64,000 bases of DNA from Aldehydirespirator sp963667505 (GTDB lineage: Bacteria; Actinomycetota; Acidimicrobiia; Acidimicrobiales; Aldehydirespiratoraceae). The notes beneath the pieces were generated by a model. The model did not search any database and was not told the DNA's origin. It saw nothing but the letters and a program-made list of their open reading frames with translations. Where the stretch lies: positions 930,001 to 994,000 of the forward strand of contig OY763490.2 of the NCBI GenBank assembly GCA_963667505.2, read 5' to 3'. The position numbers and the translations under genes were made by a program. Within the stretch, counting starts at the first letter, position 1, and the number at the start of each line of letters is the position of its first letter. Of the stretch, positions 17,901 to 25,059 are shown piece after piece.

Positions 17901-18186
17901 CCTCGAACAGGTCCCTCGGGTAGGTCTGGCGCTCCAATCCGGCCAGCGTGAGCGCGAGCTCGTCGGGCGCCTCGTAGTAGGGCACGACAACGGTGACGGA
18001 CAGCGACGGCTCGAACACCTCCAGCGGGGCCACCGCCAGGGACCGCCAGTCGTTGCCCCGAACCTCGGCCGGTGCCGGCCCGCCCCGCCCGCGGCGACCG
18101 GGGACCCCACCGCTTGGGCGAGCTTCGGCCTGCGGCGGTCCCGGCTCGGAGCGGTCCGCCGGGGGACCGGCGTCGGCGGCACTCAT
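14959..18186 (-). CDS. Two-domain GT2 glycosyltransferase (bifunctional type)
   Basis: Protein of 1075 residues. The first GT2 domain (about residues 55-340) has VTVVVPYYEAPDE, FLDCDMVPEDHW and QWGSEDIEFGWRAY; the second (about 780-1060) has VSILAPTRRPDRL, KMDDDDHYGAEH and a late AEDVAVAGGR. A long linker holds three 15-residue basic repeats. Two GT-A domains in one chain recall polymerising enzymes such as chondroitin synthase that add alternating sugars. Start: the ATG at 18186 overlaps the stop of the upstream GT-C gene; an in-frame extension upstream lies inside that gene. Substrates unknown. Confidence 0.85.
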   Translation of the reverse strand: MSAADAGPPADRSEPGPPQAEARPSGGVPGRRGRGGPAPAEVRGNDWRSLAVAPLEVFEPSLSVTVVVPYYEAPDELALTLAGLERQTYPRDLFEVVVVDDGSDPPLELAAPTPLRVRVIHQEDLGFGLARARNNGARTADGDVLAFLDCDMVPEDHWLASHARWHHAASDLLTLGFRNHVDVAGIDAAAVRGRPGSLAELFDGRPVQRPEWIERRMSLTEDLASDADDVFRVVTGGNFAVSAEFFRTVGEFDESFTQWGSEDIEFGWRAYALGAVLVPERAALCWHQGEGAVLSETEEVSLQQQRDKLSHLIPDRRLRSSPPGRSYTVPQFVVTVEPGHAEEDQILATVEKVLASDVHDLVVWVEQHPAEHFDRLHRLLDPDPRVRVGRAGGAAEAWPAAAFHVRVPAGAGVRPRMLDRLRNQLGEAASGQSDLASGHRVDIARGWAVHRSRRSGRSVREVGPAVELDVDSLEITQEAKPRGWLASKLHGPAERTVRVWARLSRHASTLLGAAGRVRSPRDARVFLATVARALAWRVKNVRWLVRKIGWSLRRAFRWRVRRVGGTLKRALRWRVRRVGWSLRRARRRWPRRFNKQMKIWLGLQARSQRYVQRLARYPLGAEIAIAGRGASAVFAASTRVAFRVRDNHVDVVVADSQRSADAIAGTSTDGPRPAVVVLAQTNPQMSVQAFNPEAVNPIGWSADCETDSAPLGLMLPVSSGSVFSLQVGGELLANLRSKHHLEDRATDHRRAVRRAGALAALAAAGVLVHTAESDPELADCLGKELHDLMASGAVVDADGHRREQLSIAMRRCALRDHSLRSRARQVLGATSIAAPLPEVSILAPTRRPDRLAEVMATVGAQTYPRLELVLALHGDGFDGDAEIAALARDLPHPVRAVRVDGSEPLGAVLRAAAAAAGGTLLTKMDDDDHYGAEHVWDLVLAHEYSQAQLIGKSAEYVYLERLDKTVRDAQRQKFSERYIPFVGVSGGVLMISSHDLNEAGGWRRVPRRVDIALAEDVAVAGGRIYWTHGAGYLRVRHGGEHTWAVEDSHFLGRASEVREGRDMAFAGIDDGRVAG
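16431..16565 (-). repeat. Three 45-bp in-frame tandem repeats in the GT2 linker
   Basis: Units at 16431-16475, 16476-16520 and 16521-16565 each encode a 15-residue basic module of the form RWRVRRVGWSLRRA, with a degenerate fourth module beside them. No indels between units. The modules would form Arg/Trp-rich amphipathic helices, which may attach the linker to the membrane. Confidence 0.9.
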
Positions 18187-19778
18187 CCGATGAGCCTGTC
18201 GGCACGGATCAACCGGTACCGGCCCTGGGACGCGACAGGCTGGTCGAGCGCGTCGGCAGGGAAGTAGTCGGGCACGCGGTTGGTGCGGGTTAGAACCAGA
18301 TCCGACGCCAGAGCCTCGTCCAGGCGGCTCTCGTCGAGGGTGAACACGGGAGCGTCCATGTAGTACGACACCCATCGCGGCGTGGGTATGCCCGGCGTCA
18401 CCCATACGACCTCGGCGTCCGACTCGGCCGCGGCCTCCTCCAGCACGGCGCCCGCGTCGGCCGGGTCGGCCAGATAGAAGTGACGCGTCCCACCTGTCAC
18501 GACCAGCAACATTGTCACAACCGGCACCAGCCCGGCCAGCACCGCCACCGGCAGCCTGAACCGCGCCGCGCCGCTAGACAGCAGCCGCCGACCGGCGTCG
18601 GCCAGCGCGGCCAGGCCCACGGTCACCGGCGCCAGCCACGGGAAGTTCCACAGCCGGTGCACCCAGGCGCCCTGCTGGAAGCCGAACGTCAGAGTAGCCG
18701 CGAAGGCGAGGGTGATGAGCATCGGCGCGCGGGTGCGGCGGTCGGCGGCCCCGGCGACCAGGGCGGGCACCAGAAGGGCTCGGAGCCACGGCGGGGCCAT
18801 CAGCTCATGGCTGGCGAAGCGCCACTGCCGCGACAGGAACTCGCCGAACGTGAAAGTCGTCTGCTCGCTCACGGTGTTGACGTCGTTACCGACGCGGAAC
18901 GACACTCGCTCGCCGAGCTCGACGGCGTCGGTGGCGTTGAGCATCCAGGCCGCGGTGATTGCCGCACCCGCAGCCGCTCCCAGCACCAACGCACCGAGCC
19001 CGGGCGACCACCCCGCGGCCAGCCAGGCCCGCAGCCGTGGCGCCGCTCTCGCCGGGACCGGCGCCGGGCCGCGGTCGGGGTCGAGCCCGTCCGCTGAGCA
19101 CGCCCGTCGAAGCGCCCCGGCGAACAGCCACGGCGCCAGCAGAGCCAGCGTGGCCATGGCGATCCAGGACTGCATCGCGGCGAGCGCGGCGAGCACGCCC
19201 ACACCGATCAGCGCCGGCCGGGACGGCCGCTCGGCCTCGCGCAGCCAGGCCACCGCCGCGGTGGACGCCACCAGCAGCGAGTAGCCGACCCCGATGCGGG
19301 CGTACACGTAGAAGAAGCCGGTGCTGGCCATGGCGGCGACGGCCAGGAGTGTCGGCCCCCACGCCATGCCCCGCACCCGCAGCAGCAGGGCCACGAACGC
19401 CACCGTGGCCGAGCCCATGGCGAACGCGACGATGCGCAGCGCGGGCAGGTTGTCGCCCAGCAGGCCCACCGAGGCCGCGGTGATCAGCATCTGCAGCGGG
19501 GGGTGGTGGGCGTAGGTGACCGCCTCCAACGGCGGCTCGGATCTGGGCGCCACGTCGTACTCGGCGCGGATGAAGGGCTCCACCGCGGCCCCGAAACGGG
19601 ACTCGACCGGCCCGAGCTCCCAGAAGTTGCGGGCGTGCAGTCCGAAACGGCCCAGAATCCGCCCGTCGTCGCTGTTGCCTAGAGGCAGGTCGAGATCGGG
19701 CAGCCACAGCATCAGCACGGCCAGACAGATCAGGGCGACCGCCGTCCAGCCGGAACGCAGGCGGGCCAGGACCGTCAT
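18183..19778 (-). CDS. Polytopic GT-C glycosyltransferase (GT39/GT83-like)
   Basis: Membrane protein of 531 residues with an early acidic loop after the first helix (NSDDGRILGRFG), YAHHPPLQMLI in the next loop and about ten further hydrophobic helices, then an extracytoplasmic C-terminal part. This is the architecture of polyprenyl-phosphate-sugar-dependent GT-C enzymes acting outside the membrane. The ATG at 19778 overlaps the stop of the O-antigen-ligase-like gene; the frame continues upstream but only as antisense-like composition inside that gene. Acceptor unknown. Confidence 0.82.
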   Translation of the reverse strand: MTVLARLRSGWTAVALICLAVLMLWLPDLDLPLGNSDDGRILGRFGLHARNFWELGPVESRFGAAVEPFIRAEYDVAPRSEPPLEAVTYAHHPPLQMLITAASVGLLGDNLPALRIVAFAMGSATVAFVALLLRVRGMAWGPTLLAVAAMASTGFFYVYARIGVGYSLLVASTAAVAWLREAERPSRPALIGVGVLAALAAMQSWIAMATLALLAPWLFAGALRRACSADGLDPDRGPAPVPARAAPRLRAWLAAGWSPGLGALVLGAAAGAAITAAWMLNATDAVELGERVSFRVGNDVNTVSEQTTFTFGEFLSRQWRFASHELMAPPWLRALLVPALVAGAADRRTRAPMLITLAFAATLTFGFQQGAWVHRLWNFPWLAPVTVGLAALADAGRRLLSSGAARFRLPVAVLAGLVPVVTMLLVVTGGTRHFYLADPADAGAVLEEAAAESDAEVVWVTPGIPTPRWVSYYMDAPVFTLDESRLDEALASDLVLTRTNRVPDYFPADALDQPVASQGRYRLIRADRLIG

Positions 19779-21097
19779 CGGCGCGGTCTCGGCCTCGGGC
19801 GTCTGGCCCCGGTCGACGGGCGGGCCGGCCACGGTCGCAGCGCCGCGGCCATCAGAATCACCCAGTTGTAGGAGAACCACAGCACGAAGCTCTCGGTGAC
19901 GTTCTCCACGAGCAGGAATGCTACGACCGCGGCCCACATCCACGAGTCCGCGCCGGGCGACCGCCAGGCTCGTGTCGCCGCGTTGGCCGCCGCCAGCGCC
20001 ACGATCGCCAGGAAGGGCACGGCGCCCAGCAGGCCGAGCCCGAGTGCCACCTCCATCAGGCTGTTGTGGGCGCTGCCGCGGCGCAGCAGCACATGCTGGG
20101 TGAGCTCCTCGATTTCCCAGAAGGTGAAGAACCCGTGCCCGGCCAGGGGGCGCTGCTCGATCCGCTCCCAGACGAGGCTCCAAATCGTCCGACGCTGAGC
20201 GAACGTGGCGACGTTCCACGACGCCGCCAGCACAGCGCACGCCGCGGCCACTCCTACCGTTGCGGCCGCGGCGGTGGCCAGGCCGGCCCGGCGACGGCTC
20301 CAGCGGTCTCGCTGCCAGCGGTGCGCCGCCGGCAGGCTGGCCGCCGTCGCAGCCAAGGCCAGCGCGAGCCAGGCGGTGCGGCTCGCGGCCCCGACCATGG
20401 CGACCAGCGACACCGCGGCCAGCGCCCCGCCCAAAGCCCTGCGAGCCGATCCGCCCGACGCCAGGTACCGCACGCCCGCGAGCACACCCAGAGCAGCCAG
20501 CGGCGCCAGCGAGTTGGGGTTGGTGTAGATGCCTTGCCATCGGCCGTTGTCGTTCACCCCGAGATCGGGCCGCAGGACCACAAGGATCAGGCTGGTCGCC
20601 ACCGCCAAGCCGCTCAGAAGGGCCAGCACCGAGCACAGGTCCTCGGTGTCGAGCCCCGAGATCACCCAGGCCAGCAACGCCAGGCCCGCATATACGGCCG
20701 AGCGCCAGGCGGTGTCGCCGGCGTCCACGCTCCAGGCCGACGACGCCACTGCCAGCGCCGAGAACCATGCCACCGCGGCCGCGGCAAACCACTGCGCCGT
20801 GCCTTCCGGCGAGCGGGCTGGGCCTTGGCGTGCGCCCATGGCCGGGGCGTCGGTGTCGCATTCCGCAGGCGAGCGACCCCGGCGACGGTGTTCGGCCACA
20901 GCCAGCACAGCCGAGGCGGTCGCCGCCGCGGCGAAGAAGGGCCACACCGCCCAGTCCTCCCAATGACCGGGGCGGTCGAGGACGCTCTTGGCCAGCAGGA
21001 ACACCGGGCCGTTGGTGAGCACCGTCAGGATCGCGGCGACCGCCACCGGGCGTCGGCGGGCTGTCAGTCGGGCCGCGGCAGTGCGCCAGCGCATCAC
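19775..21097 (-). CDS. O-antigen ligase/polymerase-family membrane protein
   Basis: About 440 residues with at least ten hydrophobic helices. The family-typical region is present: WQGIYTNPNSLA, SRTAWLALAL, GHGFFTFWE and AHNSLMEVALGLGLLG, where the large periplasmic loop sits in Wzy/WaaL proteins. It should polymerise or ligate lipid-linked glycan outside the membrane. A GTG at 21097 is taken as start because a TACGAT -10 box lies six bases before it; an ATG follows one codon later (21094). It diverges from the ABC permease gene with almost no gap. Confidence 0.85.
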   Translation of the reverse strand: MMRWRTAAARLTARRRPVAVAAILTVLTNGPVFLLAKSVLDRPGHWEDWAVWPFFAAAATASAVLAVAEHRRRGRSPAECDTDAPAMGARQGPARSPEGTAQWFAAAAVAWFSALAVASSAWSVDAGDTAWRSAVYAGLALLAWVISGLDTEDLCSVLALLSGLAVATSLILVVLRPDLGVNDNGRWQGIYTNPNSLAPLAALGVLAGVRYLASGGSARRALGGALAAVSLVAMVGAASRTAWLALALAATAASLPAAHRWQRDRWSRRRAGLATAAAATVGVAAACAVLAASWNVATFAQRRTIWSLVWERIEQRPLAGHGFFTFWEIEELTQHVLLRRGSAHNSLMEVALGLGLLGAVPFLAIVALAAANAATRAWRSPGADSWMWAAVVAFLLVENVTESFVLWFSYNWVILMAAALRPWPARPSTGARRPRPRPRR

Positions 21098-21103
21098 GGC
21101 ACA

Positions 21104-21113
21104 ATCGTAGGAT
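21104..21113. promoter_or_regulatory. Putative bidirectional promoter with overlapping -10 boxes
   Basis: The ten bases ATCGTAGGAT read TAGGAT (21108-21113) on the plus strand and TACGAT (21109-21104) on the minus strand, both TANNNT. They lie seven bases before the GTG at 21121 and six bases before the GTG at 21097, so one symmetric element could start two leaderless transcripts in opposite directions. Confidence 0.45.
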
Positions 21114-21120
21114 GGCCGAT

Positions 21121-21966
21121 GTGGACGACCGGAGACCGAACGATGGCGGCGCCCGGCCCCTGATCGATCTGACCGCGCCGCCGTCCACCGTGGCGTACCT
21201 GCGGGAGGCGTGGCGGCGCCGCGAGTTCGCCATCGTGGTGCCCGCCCAGGATCTTCGGGCCCAGAACATGGACACCGCCCTCGGGCAGCTCTGGCATCTC
21301 GTCAACCCGGCCCTGCTCGTCGGCGTCTACTTCCTGGTCTTCGGCGTGGTGATCGACACCCGCAGGGGCGTTGACAACTTCCTGGCCTTCCTCATCGTCG
21401 GCGTGGTGCTCTTCCACCTCACCCAGCGGGTCGTGCAGGAGGCGGCCGTGTCGATCACCCAGAACCTGGGGCTCATCCGCTCCATCCAGTTCCCGCGCAT
21501 CCTGCTGCCGGCCGCCTCCGTCAACGGCCAGACGGCCGCGTTCGCCCCGGCCCTGGGGCTGGCTCTGGTGGCCGTGCTGGCCACCGGCGAGCGTCCGTCG
21601 CTGCGCTGGCTGGTGCTGCCGGGCGTCCTCGCGGCGCAGTTCGCGTTCAATTTCGGCGCGGCCCTGCTGGTGGCCCGGATCGGCGCCAGGATGCCGGACC
21701 TGCGCCAGATCCTGCCTCACATGTTCAGGCTCCTGTTCTACGGATCGGGCGTGATCTTCAGCGTCGACGCGTTCGTGACGAGCATCGCCTGGCGGCGGGC
21801 CTTCGCCCTCAACCCGATTTACGACATCATCACCGCCGCCCGCTGGTGCCTGATGGGGGAGCCGCTGGACATGTGGGTCCTGGCCGGTCTGCTGGCCTGG
21901 TGCATGCTCATGCCCGCCGCCGGGTTCGTGGTGTTCCACCGCTCCGAACAGAGGCTCGGCGCGTGA
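21121..21966 (+). CDS. ABC-2 type polysaccharide exporter permease (Wzm/TagG-like)
   Basis: About 281 residues with six hydrophobic helices and the ABC-2 membrane pattern: VPAQDLRAQNMDTALGQLW before the first helix, LVGVYFLVFGVVI, and a late FALNPIYDIITAARWCL segment found in lipid-linked polysaccharide and teichoic acid exporters. With the ATPase 43 bases downstream it would flip or export the finished glycan. The GTG at 21121 is preferred because the TAGGAT box covers the ATG at 21112; that ATG remains a possible start. Confidence 0.88.
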   Translation: MDDRRPNDGGARPLIDLTAPPSTVAYLREAWRRREFAIVVPAQDLRAQNMDTALGQLWHLVNPALLVGVYFLVFGVVIDTRRGVDNFLAFLIVGVVLFHLTQRVVQEAAVSITQNLGLIRSIQFPRILLPAASVNGQTAAFAPALGLALVAVLATGERPSLRWLVLPGVLAAQFAFNFGAALLVARIGARMPDLRQILPHMFRLLFYGSGVIFSVDAFVTSIAWRRAFALNPIYDIITAARWCLMGEPLDMWVLAGLLAWCMLMPAAGFVVFHRSEQRLGA

Positions 21967-22009
21967 CAGCCTTCGCCGCGACGGCGCGGCCCGGCCGGGG
22001 CGGCCTGTG

Positions 22010-22762
22010 ATGGCGTCGGAGCGCCCGGTCACGGTGCGTGTGCAGGACGCGCACGTCAGCTACCGGGTGTACGAGGAGCCGGCCGCGGGCCTCAAGCAGG
22101 GGTTCGCCCGGAGACGGGTGAGGCGCCGCTACCGCACCATCCGCGCCGTGCGGGGAGTCACGCTCGACCTTCACGAGCATGAGACGCTGGGCCTGGTGGG
22201 GGCCAACGGCTCGGGCAAGACGACGCTGCTTTCGGCGATGACCGGGCTGCTGCCGCTGAAGTCGGGAAGCATCCGGGGCCGGTCCCGGCCGTCGCTGCTG
22301 GGAGTGTCGTCGGCGCTGCGCCCCGCGCTGTCGGGCCGGCGCAACATTCTCGTCGGCGGGCTGGCCTTGGGCTTCACCCGCGGCGAGATCGAGCGCCGCA
22401 TGGACGAGATCATCGACTTCGCAGGTCTGCAAGCCGCCATCGACCGGCCCATGAGGACCTACTCGTCGGGGATGCGGGCCCGGCTGCGCTTCGCCATCGC
22501 CACCGCCCGCATCCCGGAGATACTCCTCATCGACGAGGCCCTCACCGTCGGCGACGAGGAGTTCCGCCGACGGGCCGCCGAGCGCATCGACGAGGTCTGC
22601 TCGGCGGCCGGCTCGGTGGTGCTGGTGACCCACAACATGGCCGAGGTGCGGCGCTTCTGCGACCGGGTGGCCTGGCTCGACGAGGGCCGGCTGCGCGCCG
22701 TGGGCGAGCCCGACGAGGTGGTGGAGGTCTACGTGGCCTCGTCGGCGCCCCGGCCGCGTTGA
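22010..22762 (+). CDS. ABC transporter ATP-binding protein (Wzt/TagH-like)
   Basis: Energises glycan export with the upstream permease. The 250-residue ATPase has Walker A GANGSGKT near residue 64, the signature-like YSSGMRARL (the YSSGM form common in polysaccharide exporters), Walker B ILLIDEAL and the switch histidine in VTHNM. There is no long C-terminal carbohydrate-binding domain, as in TagH-like short forms. The ATG at 22010 follows a GTG at 22007. The last 34 bases overlap the convergent GT2 gene. Confidence 0.93.
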   Translation: MASERPVTVRVQDAHVSYRVYEEPAAGLKQGFARRRVRRRYRTIRAVRGVTLDLHEHETLGLVGANGSGKTTLLSAMTGLLPLKSGSIRGRSRPSLLGVSSALRPALSGRRNILVGGLALGFTRGEIERRMDEIIDFAGLQAAIDRPMRTYSSGMRARLRFAIATARIPEILLIDEALTVGDEEFRRRAAERIDEVCSAAGSVVLVTHNMAEVRRFCDRVAWLDEGRLRAVGEPDEVVEVYVASSAPRPR

Positions 22763-23730
22763 CCGGCGCGGCCGCACAGGAACCCTGCGCCCCACGCGCC
22801 GTGCATGACCACGAAGGCTGCCACGGCTCTGAGCCTGTCCGCAGGCGAGGACAGCGACCGCAGCCGAGCCGCGGCCAGCGAGGCTGCCGCCGCGTACGCC
22901 ACAGGCACCGCCGCGCCCCACAGGCGGCCGCGGGCCAGCCCGAAGGCCGAGACGGCCAGACCGGCCACCAGCGCCGGGGCGGCCAACTGCCTGGGCCGCA
23001 GCGACCGCGGATGGCGCAGCAGCACGGCCCGCTTCCAGGCCCCGTAGGCGAAGTACTGGCGGCCCAGCGCGCCGTAGCCGGTACGGGGCACGTAGTCCAC
23101 CACCAAGGCCGGGTCTAGCCACACGGTGCGGCCCGCGGCTCGCAGCCGCCAGTTGAGCTCGTAGTCCTGGTTGCGCTCCAACGACTCGTCGAACCCTCCT
23201 GCCGCCGCGAGCGCGGCCCGTTCGAACACGCCCAGATAGACGGTGTCGGCCGGGCCCTCGCGGCGGCCTCGGCGGAACGCGGCCGGGCCGCCGCCGAATC
23301 CGGAGGCCAGCGCGGCGGCGATCGCGCCCGCCCGGCCCGGGCCGCCCACCGGCCGCTGCACGCCGCCGACGTTGGCGGCGCCGGTGCGGCCCATCGTGGC
23401 CACCGCCCGCTCGATGTAGTCCGCGGGCAGGCGGGACTGGGCGTCCACCCGGACTATCACCTCTCCGTCGCAGGCCCTTACTGCGGCGTTCAGGGCGGCT
23501 GAGGTGGAGCCCTCGGGGTTGGGCACCACCCGCAGAGGCAGTCTCAGCTCGGCCTCCGACAGCACCCGGGCCGTGTCGTCCGACCCCGGCGCCAAGGCCA
23601 CCGTCACGTCCAAGGCGCCGGGGTAGGTCTGGGCCTCGACAGCCGCCAGGCAGGCGGGCAGCAGCCGGGCGCAGTCCCGGGCCGGCACCACCACCGACAC
23701 ATGGGGCAGACAGGTGTCGGGCGGGCTCAC
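22729..23730 (-). CDS. GT2-family glycosyltransferase with C-terminal membrane helices
   Basis: Protein of 333 residues: VSVVVPARD, DGEVIVRVDAQSRLP (DxD-type site), ERNQDYELNWRLRAAG with the acidic catalytic block, then hydrophobic segments at the C-terminus (APALVAGLAVSAFGLA and following). This matches membrane-associated GT2 enzymes such as the ExoA type. The GTG at 23730 overlaps the stop of the sugar-phosphate transferase gene, so the two are translationally coupled; an open extension upstream is a shadow. It probably adds the second sugar to the lipid carrier (inference from coupling). Confidence 0.87.
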   Translation of the reverse strand: MSPPDTCLPHVSVVVPARDCARLLPACLAAVEAQTYPGALDVTVALAPGSDDTARVLSEAELRLPLRVVPNPEGSTSAALNAAVRACDGEVIVRVDAQSRLPADYIERAVATMGRTGAANVGGVQRPVGGPGRAGAIAAALASGFGGGPAAFRRGRREGPADTVYLGVFERAALAAAGGFDESLERNQDYELNWRLRAAGRTVWLDPALVVDYVPRTGYGALGRQYFAYGAWKRAVLLRHPRSLRPRQLAAPALVAGLAVSAFGLARGRLWGAAVPVAYAAAASLAAARLRSLSSPADRLRAVAAFVVMHGAWGAGFLCGRAGQRGRGADEAT

Positions 23731-25040
23731 CGGGCCGAGCTTCGGGCCATCACCACCAGGCTCCTCACCATTATCTCCCAATCGAGCACAGGCGACCAGT
23801 TCACCACGTACTGCAGGTCGTGGCCGAGCTTGTAGGTGGCGTCGGTCTGGTAGTGGCCCGAGGTCTGGGCCAGCCCGGTGATGCCCGGCGGGATGTCGTG
23901 GCGGCGGCCGTAGCCCGCGATCTGCTCCTGGAGCCGGGCCACCAGCTCGGGACGCTCGGGCCGGGGTCCGACAATCGACATCGAGCCGGTCAGGACGTTC
24001 CACAGCTGGGGCAGCTCGTCCAGCCGGCTGCGGCGCAGCCAGGCCAGGCCCGGCAGCACCCGGGGGTCGTCGGCGGCGGCGAGTTCGGGCCCGGCCTTCT
24101 CGGCGTCGCGGGCCATCGTCCGGAACTTGACCATCACGAACGGGCGTCCCCGCCACCCGACCCTCGTCTGGCGGTACACCACGCCCGGGCCGGCCCGGAC
24201 GCGCACGTACAGCGCCACGCAGGCAGTTAGCGGAACCGCGACCGGGGCCAGCACCAGCAGGTAGACGAGGTCCATGAGGCGCTTGAATCGCAGCCGGCAG
24301 GCCGGCAGCGCGTGGCGCCGCAGGGCTACGAAGGGCATGCCGCCGATCTGGCGGGTGCGCTTCAGCCCTAGCAGCGTGTCGGCGGGCGTCACCCGCCGGT
24401 AGACGCCCACGCGGTTCTCCTCGAGCTCGCCGAGCGGCTCGGGATACACGTATTCGAGGGGCTGGCCCGACAGCAGCAGCAGGTCGGTCGCCCCTGTGTG
24501 CTCCACCTCCGCGGCGATCGCCGCAGGCTCGCCCGACTCGCCCACGATCACCGCGTCGGGCTCCGACTCGCCCAGGTGCCGACGGGCCAGCGCCATGTCG
24601 TCGGCCTCGCCCATCAGCAGCACGCGGGGCCGCCCGAAACGCCTCGACCGGACCCGCCGGGCCAGCCAGCGGTTGAACGACACCAGCAGGCTCCCGGCGA
24701 CTGCCAGGACCACCAGGTTGCCCCTGGGCATCAGGTAGCGGTCGGTGAGCAGTGCCACCGTGGCGTCGGTGCCCACCGCCACGAGGGTGAGCAGCGTCGC
24801 CCTGGGCAGCCACGGCGGGCGCCCGAGCCGCTGCTCGTACTCGTAGAGGCCGCCGAAGTAGTAGGCGGTCATGTGCAGCGTGGTGGCGGCCGCGAAGCCG
24901 ACCAGATAGTGCGACCTCGGATAGGTGGGCCAGTCGAAGCCGAACCGCGCGACGGTGATGGCGGCCATGAGCGCCAGCAGCGAGGCGGCGTCGATTAGGT
25001 AGAGGTAGCGGAATCCCAGCTTGTGGAGGGTCCCCATCAT
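23727..25040 (-). CDS. Polyprenyl-phosphate sugar-1-phosphate transferase (initiating enzyme)
   Basis: Starts lipid-linked glycan assembly by moving a sugar-1-phosphate from a nucleotide sugar to undecaprenyl phosphate at the inner membrane face. Of 437 residues, the first ~125 hold four hydrophobic helices, ~125-225 a nucleotide-binding-like domain, and the last ~190 the bacterial sugar transferase domain: KRLMDLVYLL, VKFRTM, RRSRLDELPQLWNVL, SIVGPRPERPE and GITGLAQTSG. Size and layout match WbaP/WcaJ-type proteins. Either of two adjacent ATGs (25040, 25037) may start it. Confidence 0.94.
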   Translation of the reverse strand: MMGTLHKLGFRYLYLIDAASLLALMAAITVARFGFDWPTYPRSHYLVGFAAATTLHMTAYYFGGLYEYEQRLGRPPWLPRATLLTLVAVGTDATVALLTDRYLMPRGNLVVLAVAGSLLVSFNRWLARRVRSRRFGRPRVLLMGEADDMALARRHLGESEPDAVIVGESGEPAAIAAEVEHTGATDLLLLSGQPLEYVYPEPLGELEENRVGVYRRVTPADTLLGLKRTRQIGGMPFVALRRHALPACRLRFKRLMDLVYLLVLAPVAVPLTACVALYVRVRAGPGVVYRQTRVGWRGRPFVMVKFRTMARDAEKAGPELAAADDPRVLPGLAWLRRSRLDELPQLWNVLTGSMSIVGPRPERPELVARLQEQIAGYGRRHDIPPGITGLAQTSGHYQTDATYKLGHDLQYVVNWSPVLDWEIMVRSLVVMARSSAR

Positions 25041-25059
25041 TGCCGTGGGCCGGCGGGCC

